A DNA stretch of 64,000 nt. Origin: Chaetoderma sp. LZ-2023a (lineage: Eukaryota > Mollusca > Caudofoveata > Chaetodermatida > Chaetodermatidae). A model generated the notes under the pieces. It searched no databases. It was not told where the DNA came from and saw only the letters and a list, made by a program, of their open reading frames with translations. The DNA is taken from positions 145,768,233 through 145,832,232 of the forward strand of contig CM067359.1 of the NCBI GenBank assembly GCA_034401795.1, given 5' to 3'. Made by a program: the position numbers and the translations under genes. This document shows, piece after piece, positions 12,827 through 23,318 of this stretch (positions within the stretch are counted from its first letter, which is position 1; every line of letters begins with the position of its first letter).

Positions 12827-12979
12827 ATGCAAATTTTACCCTTTCCCCTATTGGAATTTTGGAGGACTTTTGATATGTTGTACATGATGGCCCCCTATAC
12901 ACTGGGCGAGGTAAAAAAATTCTGTTGCAATTTGTTCCGGGTTAAAATATTTTTGGCCTAGATTGACTGGACTAATGGC
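12827..12979 (-). repeat. Right inverted repeat of the PIN/CXC element
   Basis: This is the reverse-complement partner of 7587-7733, including the exact block aattctgttgcaatttgttc and the outer ggactaatggc edge. Together the arms define an inner element of about 5.4 kb. I see no convincing target-site duplication directly outside these arms. Confidence 0.8.
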
Positions 12980-13495
12980 AAGCATTCGTATTGCGAGTCA
13001 TGTCTCCTGTGATCAGAGGTCATGAAAAGTGATTCTTTTGGAAGCAGGAGGGTATGTGTGTGAGACGGTGTAACCTGTCACTTGTCAGACGGGTGGAGCA
13101 GTCTGGTGCCCAGGTACCCGTGGGGTGGATGATCTGTCTAAGTATGATCTGCACAGGGCCTCTCAGCTAAAATGACGTCAAAGTACGATCTACATGAGGG
13201 CCTTAGCTGCAATGCATCTAGCGGACATCACCTCTGTGGTATGGTCTATGCGGGCCTATGGCCCCTTGCCAAGATGACCCTATTGGCGCCCAGCACTGTG
13301 TTCGCTCGGCTCGGGAGTCGTCAGTGTGCATCTTGACTCTGTCCCGGATTATGGCCCCATAACTTGGACAGTTCTTTATCTCAGGCATATACGGAAAGGT
13401 ACCTAGCCTAGGCTGCATCCTGTGCGGGGAACTGGGCGTCCATCCGGCGTGGCGGAAACAGTGAACCACACCGGGAAGGCCAAAGGGTACAAGTG

Positions 13496-14090
13496 ACCGT
13501 GCTTTCCTGTTTCCGCACAGCCAATTTGAAACCCAAACCAAAGAAATGTCATCTCTTCAGACAGAGCGTCGAGTTCTTGGGACACGTCATATCCGGCGAT
13601 GGAGTGACTACACAGCCATCGAAGACTAAGGCAGTAGCAGAGTGGCCACGGCCCTCTTTAGTTACGGAGACATGTAGTTTCCTTGGCCTATGCCAGTACT
13701 ATCGACATTTCAGCGAGATTGCTTCACCCCTCCACAATATCACCGAGAAAGATCGCCCATTTGAGTGGACGAGTGAGTGTGAAGGCTCCTTCAAGGCGCT
13801 GAAGGAACTCTTGACGACCGCCCTGATTCTTGCTCACCCTAATCCAAACCTCGATTTCATCTTAGACACTGATGCATCAGCTTTCGCTATCGGCGCAGTT
13901 CTATCACAGGTCACCGAAGACAGAACAGAGCAGGTATTGGGTTATGGTTCGCATACTCTGAATAAAACGGAGAAAATATAGGCAAAACACCAAGCGAGAT
14001 TTATTGGCGGCGGTCCCTTTTGTCAAGTATTATAAACACTTCCTGTACGGGCGCCCCACTCTTCTCGAAGCTCTTGGAAAGACTCTATTA
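13496..14090 (+). pseudogene. Gypsy RT C-terminus and start of RNase H
   Basis: This is the continuation of the Gypsy element after the insertion. It reads RT thumb (KPKPKKCHLFRQSVEFLGHV, then GLCQYYRHF) and the RNase H beginning with LDTDASAFAIGAVLSQ. Stop codons follow at 13979 and later, and a 5'-truncated LINE cuts it near 14090. Integrase and the 3' LTR are absent from this place. The order and motifs match Ty3/Gypsy Pol. Confidence 0.85.
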
Positions 14091-15312
14091 TAACAGGCTA
14101 AACAATTACTTAAATGAAAACTCTATTCTTTACCAGTCATAATACGGTTTTCAGGAAAAACACTCCACAATGTTAGCTCTTATAGATATGATGGAAAAGA
14201 TAATAAATACATTGGACTAAAAAGAACATATTCTTGGAATTTTTTATAGATTTATCTAAAGCATTCGATACAATAGACCATAACATTTTAATAGAAAAAT
14301 TCAAACTACAGAATACGAGGCATTGCACTGGACTGGATAAAAAGCTACCTACCCAGTAGAACACAATATGTCCAGTATAATAGAGTCCTATCTAAGAGTG
14401 GAGAAATAGTCTGTGGTGTTCCTCAGGGTTCAATTCTTGGCCCGCTCTTGTTCTTACTCTATATGAATGACCTACCAAATGTTTGCAAACACTTGCCATT
14501 AATTCTCTTTGCAGACGATACCAATGCTTTTTGCAGCCATAAAAACATTGACACGTTATACACAAACATAAATGAAGAAATAGAAAAAGTAATTCATTGG
14601 TTTAAGGTTAACAAATTATCGCTCAATGCTGCAAAAACAAATTACATCTTATTCACAAGTAAAAAAATGAAAAGTACTGATCTCCCTAAAATTTATGTAG
14701 ATAATCAAGAAATACGTGAAGCACAATTTGCAAAATTCTTAGCTGTCTATTTGGACAAGAAACTCACATGGGAGAAACATATACAAATTGTAACGTCAAA
14801 GGTTGCAAAGAACATTGGTATTATGCGTCAACTAAAAAGCTACTTACCAAAGCACCTTATAAAAACGCTATATAGCACGTTAATATTACCGCAAATCACA
14901 TACTGCAACACTATTTGGACTAACACTTACTCATCAAAACTAAAAAAATTAAAGACACTTCAGAAAAATGCTATAAAGATATTTTCACAACCAACAGCGG
15001 GTCAAAATGTTTTAAAAATAATAAAACTATTGAAGCTTGAAGATATAGAAAACTATACTCCGTCCTCAGAGACTTCTATAACAATAATTTACCAACCCCA
15101 TTATTAAACCTCTTCAAGAATAATGAAGACATACACTCACACAACAAACGATCATGAAAAAATCTGCATACAACCTTCTGCCGCACAGAAGCCTCCAGAC
15201 AAAATCCATCAACAAAAGCAATACACCTATGGAACAACACAGAAACAGACATCCGCTCACAGATTATCACCAAAAAATCATACAAAAAGAAACTCAAGAC
15301 AATTATTATAGA
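14091..15312 (+). pseudogene. LINE reverse transcriptase, truncated and frameshifted
   Basis: The coding part begins at the RT fingers (NRLNNYLNENSILYQS, then an YGF-KKHST segment) and changes frame near 14150 and 14270. The longest open piece (14448-15107, 219 aa) holds the catalytic FADDT motif (LILFADDTNAF), then WFKVNKLSLNAAKTNYILF and a thumb/connection with LPQITYCNTIWTNTY. After another frame change, a typical C-terminal tail (HLWNNTETDIRSQIITKKSY) ends near 15312. The pattern is that of Jockey/CR1-like LINEs. No endonuclease domain remains, so it cannot move by itself. Confidence 0.8.
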
Positions 15313-15318
15313 AGCCTA

Positions 15319-15662
15319 CTAACCCTTTCGCTGATGAGTCCTTGACAAAATTCATTGCTTATGATGCGCATCTAGTTCTGTTGGGTGTTGAATTTGGTCT
15401 GACTGGAATCATATTGTTAGCTGTGGATGTAAATGGAAGGATGTATGTCTGTGTATTTTTATAGTAACCAAAGTCATCTATTACTTAGATATTTATATTT
15501 GTAATGTGCAATAGTTGGATCCTTCGAAACATGTAATTTAATGTTTATATTGTTTGTCTGTCAGCTTCCAGTCAGAGTAATTTAAAAATATTCAACAATT
15601 TTCATAAATTGTTGCCTCTGGACTTGAGCGAGATATAGGATACTCATCAGGGAAAGGGTTAA
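15319..15662. mobile_element. piggyBac-like MITE in the LINE 3' UTR
   Basis: The ends form inverted repeats: AACCCTTTCGCTGATGAGT on the left and the complement of ACTCATCAGGGAAAGGGTT on the right. The right end carries TTAA and the left CTAA, consistent with a TTAA target duplication with one mutation. It is 344 bp and has no coding capacity. CCCTTT termini beside TTAA are typical of piggyBac-type elements. Confidence 0.7.
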
Positions 15663-15812
15663 TCACCCATAGGTAGACCACTTTAGAAGAACACATGAGG
15701 AGGGAGTATGGCTGTGGAAGTCTGATGGATTTACCAATCTCATTAATTTTAGGAAGATCACTACCACCATGGCTCATCATACATTATGGTTCATCATACA
15801 CTATATTAGTAT

Positions 15813-15813
15813 C

Positions 15814-15855
<42 letters not shown>
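15813..15855. repeat. (TAA)n microsatellite
   Basis: About 14 AAT units occur without interruption inside the LINE 3' region. Confidence 0.95.
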
Positions 15856-15857
<2 letters not shown>

Positions 15858-16275
15858 ATCACATACTGGATTACTGTCTTTAAGCTTGATGAATGCCCCC
15901 CCCCCCCACCTCCCCAACCCTCTTTCCATGACCTCTAGCAACTTAAAACTGCAACTCTTCTATCACTAAATGTTAAAAATATAAAAATAATACATATGTA
16001 CTGTGGGTGCAAGTAGAAAAAATCCACATCTTATATTATTATAATTAACTACTAATAACTTAATTATGTTTTTGTGTGAGTTACGTGTGGTGTTGTAATG
16101 TTGTTATTTGTAATATGTACAGTAATTTAATGTTGTAATGTCTCTTTGTCTAATATATGTTAGGGGTCCATCACCACATAGCCTTTGCCTTTGATGGACT
16201 ACCTGTCCGTTGTAATATAAATGTGAAATACTACTATAAAATAAAAAATATTTGAATTGAATTGAATTGAATTGA

Positions 16276-18480
16276 TACATGCATACCATCCTACTCAGGG
16301 GGGGGGGGGCTGCTTGGAACATACCCGGAGCGTGACGATGACGCATTATTCACATCATATTACAGCATACACAAAGTACATTAGCGACTGTCAGGAGAAT
16401 GGGGTGGGGGTTGGGGGGGGGGATTCAGTCCTATCGTTTGCGTGATAGTGTAAACAGAAGGGATGAAACATGCCCTCAGTTCAATTACTGACAGATGGCT
16501 TATAACATGGAGATGTGTCTGCACGTTTTGTGTGTTCTATTCCTGATAGAGACTGGGATATGCATGTCAGGCTTTGGATGGGATTGCAGATTGGGCATTT
16601 AAGCTTGATTACTAGAATTATGCTCGCTGGCTCCAAGTGCATCTGAGTGATATGCTAAACCAGTAAACCTCGTTAAAACACAGAAATCTCTACAAACAGT
16701 TTGCGGAAGGCTTCTTTCCCATTGCCAATACAAAACAGTCCATTTTCTCTCATCAGCTTTGACCATAACGATGAGCAGTAGAATAAGGAACAGAATATTC
16801 ATGGCGGTACCCTCAATCTGAATGATGAGTGTTTTCACAGAGTGGTCTGTAGCTGGGCCAGAAGTTGTACGGGTCAATGCAAAGTTTGCGGTTGGAATGA
16901 TTTCAGGCAGGGGCTCTGTTTCCAAGCACCATGATCAGTGCTCAAGGGTCCAGAAAAGGGTATGCAGCAGGTACCAATGAATTTGTGTTGCACCATTCCA
17001 AGAAACTGGGAATCCCTTTGAAGATGATAGCGATGAGGTCATCATTCTTGACATTCAAGAGGTCATGTCAGTGGATGTGACGCACAGTGGCATGTGCACC
17101 CATAGAGGCAAAGAAGCAGAATTCAGCTTTTGTGAGGGCGCATCTTGAGATGAACTAAATTTCCATTCCCAGCAATCGAGACAAAAAAGCAAATACACTG
17201 ATAGCATCAAAGAATACCTGGACCTACTAGGGCAGCTCTATATCGCACTGTAAGCCAAGGAAGGAAATACTGGCCACTTTTTTTGAAGTTGAGAATGCTG
17301 ATGCCCTGCCATCCTTATCAGAACACAGCAACCTGTGAAGTGGCCAAAAGACTGATTTACCGCTATGCTTAGCAGACCCACCACCCGACTTTGGTGGTGA
17401 CGTGAAACTTATTGCTGTTGCTAATATATTGCGAATTTACTAAGATTGGAGAGAAGCATAAAAGCACTCCACGATTATGATGAGAAGGCGATTCTCTTCA
17501 TTGAGAAGCACCTGGCCATTGTTAAGTTGAAGGGGTTCCATTCATTGAGAAGCTAAACATGTTAATGACGAGAGAAAATTGGAGCTGGAGTCCGACAGTG
17601 ATGGGAATGGGAAGATGCTGATGAACTGGACTCGCCTTTATAGTAATGAAACAATAATCTGGAACTGTTACAGTATCTATCAAGATTGATATCGTCTGTG
17701 CTTTGGATGTGAACACACTACAGAATCCTGCATCATGCGATGATGACTGTGATTCAGACAGAGTAAGATTTCAGTCCATGCAACCATGAGGAGTTTGATA
17801 CCAGAGTTATGTTGCGTGCAGCAAAAGCAAGGCTACAAGCACATACCGATCATGTAAAGCAGCACTAATATTGTTATCCTGGGGATTGCTCTTTTCACTG
17901 ATATTAGTGCAGAGAATCTGTGGGTGTCATTTTAAATGGGCAAGAAGTTACGGTATAGTTTCATCCATGAGATCTGTAATAGGATGCATCCCAGAAAGGT
18001 CCACACTCCAACCCGTCCCAACCCTCCCCCTCCCCAGTACATGCCCTGACAGGGTCTGACAACATATTTCTTTTCTAGCACGGGGAAGAACTCAGCATAT
18101 GGAAAGTAAAGCATAAGGCCAGAACTCACAACGGTGTTATGCCACCTGATGGAAATGCCTCTCACCCGCTTCAGAGGATATCAATGTCATTCAGAGTTTT
18201 GTTATCTTACTATCATGCTTTTGTTATCTTACTATCATGCTCTCTGAGAGACGTCAACCAAGCATGCCAGCAGATAGTTGCCCAGTCTTCTCACATGTTC
18301 AAGTACAATCAAAACAGCCCTGATAGAGCATGTCAAGAGAGTGATGTATCAAGCTGGGTATATATGCGGATAATCTGTCATGGCCAAACATGTCTTTACT
18401 AGTCCAGACCCGTATGGCGTGTTAGGTCGGAGCCTGGTTGGGTGCCTTTCTGGACTCCTCTCCCTCCCGGAGTAAAAACA
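16276..18480. other. Unassigned, probably decayed repeats
   Basis: G homopolymers lie at 16299-16310 and 16405-16420. A reverse frame (16599-16925, 108 aa) has a hydrophobic stretch (NILFLILLLIVMV) but no homologue I recognise and no supporting context, so I do not call it a gene. Elsewhere frames are short. A duplicated ttttgttatcttactatcat unit occurs at about 18197-18235. Confidence 0.4.
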
Positions 18481-18497
18481 ATGGAAGAGCTGGTCAG

Positions 18498-18609
18498 TTA
18501 AGGGGGAACTACAAGCTGTACAGAAGAGTGCTCCTGCTACAAGAAGGGACTTGTGTGTACAGCTAGATGCTGTTATGGTCACCCGGGTCCTCCTCCGACA
18601 CCAACTTAA
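18498..18609 (+). pseudogene. Cysteine-rich CXC-like relic
   Basis: A short frame ending at TAA 18606-18608 reads SCTEECSCYKKGLVCTARC. Spacing of the cysteines (C-X3-C-X-C-X6-C-X3-C) resembles half of a CXC domain, like that at the C-terminus of the PIN/CXC protein (12364-12475). Nothing else of that protein is seen upstream. It could be a fragment of a related element, or chance. Confidence 0.3.
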
Positions 18610-19566
18610 TTGAGTCATGTCCTATCTAGTGTTGATCCATGCCTGATATAATTGTACTAGCTATACGAGTACATAGTTATGATTGACTTTGCCGACTGTC
18701 AATTCATTAGTAGACTTTGTATGTTAAAAAGGGTATTTCCTGGTATTATTCTGTTTATTATTAGTTGGGACATGGCTATTTTGGACTTTAGCCTATATCA
18801 GTTGCACACATTTTGGGTTTATGCTAATTAGGGGGTGTTACCCAATCCCAAATTATGTGTCCTATATCAGGATTTGATTACTACCTGCCAAAGGTCCTCT
18901 GTTCCAAATTTGGTGATTTTTTCCAAAAGTGAACATTATATCCCGATTTTGCTGGTTGCAGGTCATGTATTTGGCACCGGTGCAAAGCTTCATCTAAACA
19001 GGCGTATTGCCCCTTTGTCTGCACCATTAGTGTGCCTATTTGTTGTATCTGATTGCGAGTGTACGTATTTACTCACCTTGGGCAGGCATTTGCTTGCTTA
19101 TCTGTCTCTGACTGGGGTTTGTGCCACCAGTGTTGCATTTGATCTTTGTTGTGCACACATTCATATTAACATTGTTTATCTGAACCAGAAACCCCATTCG
19201 AGAGAATGAAGATTTTGCATGAATTCTATCCATGTCTATGCAACAAGCCAGTATATGTGATCACTGGAGTCTTGTCTTGGCCTCAGAATGTCGGTAAGAT
19301 GGAAAAACAATGTTTTAACATAACATGTCGTGGGCAGTGCAACCATCTGAGTCACTCAGATTTGACCACACTATCTACTTGTACCCTATGGAGTGAGGCT
19401 GACATGTCAGGGAATTCATAGATGCAGTTTCTCAGTCAATCATATGATGTCATAATCAAATACGTGATGTGTAGGATGTCATAATTACTCATGTCATGAA
19501 TGACATAGCTAAGTTCATCACAAACGCTTAATTGATAACACACTAAGCATTGTTGTACGAATTGTA
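18610..19566. other. Unassigned stretch
   Basis: No recognisable gene. A 124-codon plus-strand frame (18835-19209) has no motif I know and an unremarkable composition. Confidence 0.4.
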
Positions 19567-19640
19567 TGTCTTTACTATTTAATAAACATGGTGTTGAATA
19601 TTTTGAAATTAATTTAACTGGGTGCCATTGCTGTCATAGG
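19567..19640. repeat. Dispersed repeat (TTTTGAAA-TAATTT family)
   Basis: A block with ttactatttaataaacat, followed by a ttttgaaattaatttaactg segment, recurs at 51745-51800 and, in part, at 30580-30615. See the hairpin at 31046-31127. It is a dispersed family of unknown type. Confidence 0.55.
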
Positions 19641-19938
19641 CTATGGTACTAGCTGTGCCACTTAAAGGGGTTAAGTCATGTGAGTTATAAATGCCCACAA
19701 GAAGCAAGCAATCAAGTTTGACCAGGGATTTATAATCGTCATCAAAAGTGGGGGGTTTCCAGCAGCATTGATAACTGGCTAAATTAGCCTGCCAGTCCTT
19801 TCTAATTTCATCTGAACAGTCATGTGTTAAGACATCTACAGTAAGTTGGATTGTGTGCACTTTCTCTTCCTTTCTTTGCTGTCTGATGAGTTTGTAGAAT
19901 AGGTCCTGGCCATTCTCATTTGCAAACTTTGTCTTCAT
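19609..19938 (-). pseudogene. LINE fragment, linker between endonuclease and RT
   Basis: The 109-codon reverse frame contains NGQDLFYKLIRQQRK, a Ser-Asp-Glu-Ile-Arg-Lys-x-Trp-Gln segment and FDDDYKSLV. These resemble the region that precedes the RT fingers in several invertebrate LINEs, where it reads F-KL-RQR ... W--F--L. It is isolated, with no RT on the same strand next to it. Confidence 0.5.
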
Positions 19939-19983
19939 ATTTAGCTTTTCTGTTTACCGCTTCCACCATGTACCTGTCCCATG

Positions 19984-20885
19984 TCAGGTTTTCAAGCATC
20001 TGTACATAACTTGTTGCAAATTTGGAGGTACACTGACGATAAGCATGCGCATTGTAACTACATGTTGAGGGTTATTCAGATCATTGGAGAGCCTAGGTAT
20101 CACCACACCCATTGGCAGTGCTAAGTTTATCCTGAATATGGTGTAGGCAGTAGTGAATTTGAATATCCCTATCGCGTTGATTGACAATGATTTACTGACA
20201 GAGAATAGCTGCCAATCTTGATACGTATGAGGCTACATATGTCTTCAAATAGCGTGCTTAAGTTGCGCTCCTGACCACTTTGAATTTCAGTTGGCACTCC
20301 AAACTTGAGACAATATCAATTCAACTAGTGCACTCAGTTGATGATCCTTGGTCAGGGACCGCAAGTGCTTCAACCTATTTAGTAAAATATTCTTCTATGA
20401 CTATGATGTTCTTATTGCCATTGCATATTGTGGGTAGCGAGCCAAGAATCTCTATGGCTATTCGTTCAATTGGAACATGTCCTTAGTACACAATAATGTG
20501 TTTTCGGTCATGTAATGAGGTTTTGAAAAGGTTCGCATCGGCAGTGATGAGCAGTGACTGAGGTGTATGTATCTGGCCAGCTTTCATTGGTATGCTCTAT
20601 TACTAGGTGTCTCATTTTGTCGTGCAGTTGCTGCGGAATCAAATTTTTGTTTGAATCTTGCATGACTAAAGTATAACATTTCATTTTGCAAGGGCAACTG
20701 CTGGTAACTTCGATAAAAGCACTTAACCGTAGAATGCTGATGCAATAAGTCATCCTTGATAGGAAGCCAGTATGTAGCCATGTAAGGACCATGCTTGGTC
20801 TGTTGTCATTATCCTGAACTTTGCGCAGTGCATCTTCGCTCCATGAAGCTGCATCTAAGATGGAAACACTCTGGGAAGACTGCAC
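19984..20885 (-). pseudogene. Ty3/Gypsy integrase relic
   Basis: On the reverse strand, near 20370-20490, a segment reads VPIERIAIEILGSLPT, then NGNKNIIVIEEYFTK, a stop, and VEALAVPDQ. This is the integrase core pattern, in which the first catalytic residue is normally Asp (DILG); here it is Glu. After frame changes FGVPTEIQSGQERN follows (normally SDQGRNF) and then a C-terminal part (19984-20187). The upstream zinc-binding part lies at 20508-20885 in degraded form. Different orientation and decay show that it is not the missing end of the Gypsy at 3530-14090. Confidence 0.65.
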
Positions 20886-21550
20886 AGCCAGGCAATTGAT
20901 AGCAACAGGATCTGAGTTTCCCAGCAGGAAACCACCTGCTCAGAGCATCAGTGTGCATGCCAACATGGGCGATGCGCCAAAATAAACTGGTAACTCTGTA
21001 TGGTTTACTGCCAGCATGCTATTTGCCCCTTTGGGGTGTTTGTTTCTCTTTGATTCACGTGATGTATGATCAATGCACAATTTGAATTCTCTACCATGAT
21101 GATGATATACTGTGTTCTGTGGCTGCAGTGGTTTTGAAACATCCTGCAACTGCAATTAGTTCTTCTATTGTCACTGTTTCTTGTCCTCAGTGAGTCCTTC
21201 CCTCCATTTTCTTCTCGGTCGTCAGTGTAACCAGTCCGGCTTCTTTTTAGATTGGTATATAGCACACTAAACGAAATCTAGGATTTCTTTTTTCACGAGA
21301 GAGTTGATACTTACCTCCCTAATACTTTTGATATTGCTAAATATTGGCTTTCACTCAATAAACACTCAGATTTAAAACAGTTAGGTGCCCCTACTGGGCA
21401 GGGAGTCAGAGCGTAGTCTGGCGGATGCCAGCCCCACCACCGCGCATGCGCAGACTAGCACTTCCTCTGACTAGATTATTGGCTGACACACATGCAACTA
21501 TTAAGAGCCTGAAGACCGAGCCTCTGTGGGGTGGAGAGGCCGGGTCCGTA

Positions 21551-21652
21551 TCTAGGGAGGTAAGTATCAACTCTCTCGTGAAAAAAGAAATCCTAGATTT
21601 CGTTTATTTCACTTCAAGAGTATACTTACCTCCCTAATACTTTTGATATTGC
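21551..21652. repeat. DIRS-A internal complementary region (joined element ends)
   Basis: Read on the plus strand, this segment is the element's 3' end (...GATTTCGTTTA, ending at 21606) directly followed by its 5' end (TTTCACTTCAAGAG from 21607). It therefore equals the junction of a circularised element, but placed in inverse orientation inside the element. This is the known DIRS1 internal complementary region, thought to serve as template when ends are joined during replication. Confidence 0.85.
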
Positions 21653-22184
21653 CAGAATTCGAAAGTGAATCTGGCGGGAGGGAGGCGAGGTCAAAAGACC
21701 AGCTCATCCCTATACGCTTTTCTGCGTTTAAGGCACTTAAACTTCTGAAACTGTAAGAAAAAACAGTCAGGATTTGACTAACCATCGGATAACACCACCG
21801 ATGTATGAGAAATGACCGAATGTCATATGCGCTCCCCCCCCCTCCTTCCAGGGAGGAAGAGTCGACTGACCTCAATGTCCTATACGCTCTCTACGTACAA
21901 GTGCCATGTACTACAGGACAGAGACGAAAAAGCTCCATTTTCGTAACTCTCAACAATGAACCACACAAATACACAAACCATCACCATATTAATAACGGGT
22001 AATCGTGACAATACAATCAACAACGGACAACACATGAACAAGACTGACCTTGTTGAAAGGGCTGGTGACATCATCTTCCCATTGGTAAAGACTGATGCAG
22101 GCCCAAAAAAGTGGGTGTTTCCATAAATTAATTGTGAAATATATAAGTAATGAGGAAAAACCACCTCAAAAAATATAAACCGAT

Positions 22185-23318
22185 TTATTTTTTCAAAACC
22201 GACAAGGCGAGAGGATTAGAGGTGTCACGGAGATAATGGTCTGTAAAACTTGACTCACAGTGCCACTGAGCCACCGACATAATATCATCCACAGGGACCC
22301 CATTAAATAGGGCCGTGGATGTCACTACGCCGCGGACACTGTGAGCCTTGGCCACGTCAACCTGCTTCCCGGTGGCGGATTTATGGCAAAACTGAATGCA
22401 TTCCACAATCCACCTGGAAATGGTGTCCTTAGAAGCCCTCCCATGGGGTTCAATATATGACAACCATAACGCTGACTGGTCGGTGCGCCATGCCGCCGTA
22501 CGTTGTTTGTACCGGCGCAGCGCCCGGACGGGACACCATGCTTTAGAATTAGGATCATATCTAGTTAAAGCAGGCAAAATAATAGGTTGACCTGGATATT
22601 TCAACGACTGATTTTTAGCCAAGAAATTAATCCTAGGTAGCAGCTTAAGGCCTTCCCCTGAAACCACAAAACGGTCATCCTCGGCTGATAAGGCATGAAT
22701 CTCACTCCTACGCCTAGCCGAGGCCGCAGCAATTAAAAACACAGTCTTCAGTGTTAATAGTTTCATAGAAATGGAACTAAGTGGTTCAAAAGGCTTATCA
22801 CCTAGTACTTGAAGCACTAGCGATAAACTCCAAGACGGAATCACAGGTGGATTCCTTGGTCTTAGATTGCCCATGCCTTTAATTAATACATTCAATGTAT
22901 TTACTTCATCACTTCCCCTCTTAGCCAAGCAAGGAATAACAGACATTAATGCTGACTTATAACCAGCAATAGAGTTAGGCTTGAGGCTATAGGCATCATA
23001 GAGGTGACAGAGGAAATCAGCTACTACTTGAATAGATGAATCCATTGGATCAATACATCTTTTTGAGCACCATTCTGCAAATCTGTTGATTTTATAATTA
23101 TATGCTCTGGAGGTTGACCCCCTCCTGGCTTTGGCCATAAACATGGCTGCTTGCTCAGAAAAGCCCTCCTTAATTCTAGATTCCTTGACAACATCCACGC
23201 AGTCAATCTGAACATTGACGGATTGTTGTGAAGGGCCTTGCCCTGGAAGATAATATCGTCCATCAGAGGCAGAGGAACCGGATTGCAGACCAGAAGGTCC
23301 AGCAGATCCGTATACCAT
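22185..23318 (-). CDS. DIRS-A tyrosine recombinase
   Basis: This is a site-specific recombinase that integrates circular DIRS DNA. Counting from the Met at 23318 it has 377 residues. An N-terminal SAM-like core-binding part (KARRGSTSRAYNYKINRFA) is followed by the catalytic domain: Arg in SARRRSEIHAL (about 204), His-x-x-Arg in AHSVRGVV (326 and 329) and Tyr in FTDHYLRD (362). All four key residues are present. The frame is open far upstream (to 25406), so the true start is uncertain; the N-terminal part overlaps the end of the RT frame by about 295 nt, as in DIRS1. Confidence 0.85.
   Translation of the reverse strand: MVYGSAGPSGLQSGSSASDGRYYLPGQGPSQQSVNVQIDCVDVVKESRIKEGFSEQAAMFMAKARRGSTSRAYNYKINRFAEWCSKRCIDPMDSSIQVVADFLCHLYDAYSLKPNSIAGYKSALMSVIPCLAKRGSDEVNTLNVLIKGMGNLRPRNPPVIPSWSLSLVLQVLGDKPFEPLSSISMKLLTLKTVFLIAAASARRRSEIHALSAEDDRFVVSGEGLKLLPRINFLAKNQSLKYPGQPIILPALTRYDPNSKAWCPVRALRRYKQRTAAWRTDQSALWLSYIEPHGRASKDTISRWIVECIQFCHKSATGKQVDVAKAHSVRGVVTSTALFNGVPVDDIMSVAQWHCESSFTDHYLRDTSNPLALSVLKK

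Larger units (their letters stand above)
7153..13495 (+). mobile_element. 6.34-kb insertion carrying a PIN/CXC gene between long inverted repeats
   Basis: The Gypsy RT is interrupted exactly here, and the flanking Gypsy codons join without loss when this segment is left out. The bases acc are found on both sides (7150-7152 and 13496-13498), which may be a 3-bp target duplication but is too short to be proof. Inside, diverged inverted repeats at 7587-7733 and 12827-12979 bracket a single large frame (8066-12517). The outer arms (7153-7586 and 12980-13495) show no clear inverted similarity to each other, so either the true ends are degenerate or the inverted-repeat element sits in another inserted sequence. 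No known transposase motif is recognised with certainty. Confidence 0.75.
14091..16275 (+). mobile_element. 5'-truncated LINE with (TTGAA)n tail
   Basis: A non-LTR retrotransposon copy starts inside the RT domain and ends in TTGAA repeats (16251-16275), the usual sign of target-primed insertion with 5' truncation. The 3' UTR contains a piggyBac-like MITE (15319-15662), a TAA microsatellite (15813-15855) and a C tract (15897-15907). The tail block (16160-16275) is shared with the fragment at 613-828. Confidence 0.8.

Noticed and set aside
7150..13498. 3-bp target duplication acc as proof of a CACTA-type element
   Set aside because: Three bases match by chance in 1 of 64 cases, and the termini do not form CACT-type inverted repeats.
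13218..13541. 107-codon reverse frame at the right end of the insertion
   Set aside because: It crosses the border of insertion and Gypsy, so it cannot be an old gene; no motif.
16599..16925. 108-codon frame with a hydrophobic segment
   Set aside because: No recognisable homology, splice context or neighbouring exons; single hydrophobic runs are common in random A/T-rich frames.
18835..19209. 124-codon plus-strand frame
   Set aside because: No motif, no splice context and random-looking composition; insufficient for a gene call.
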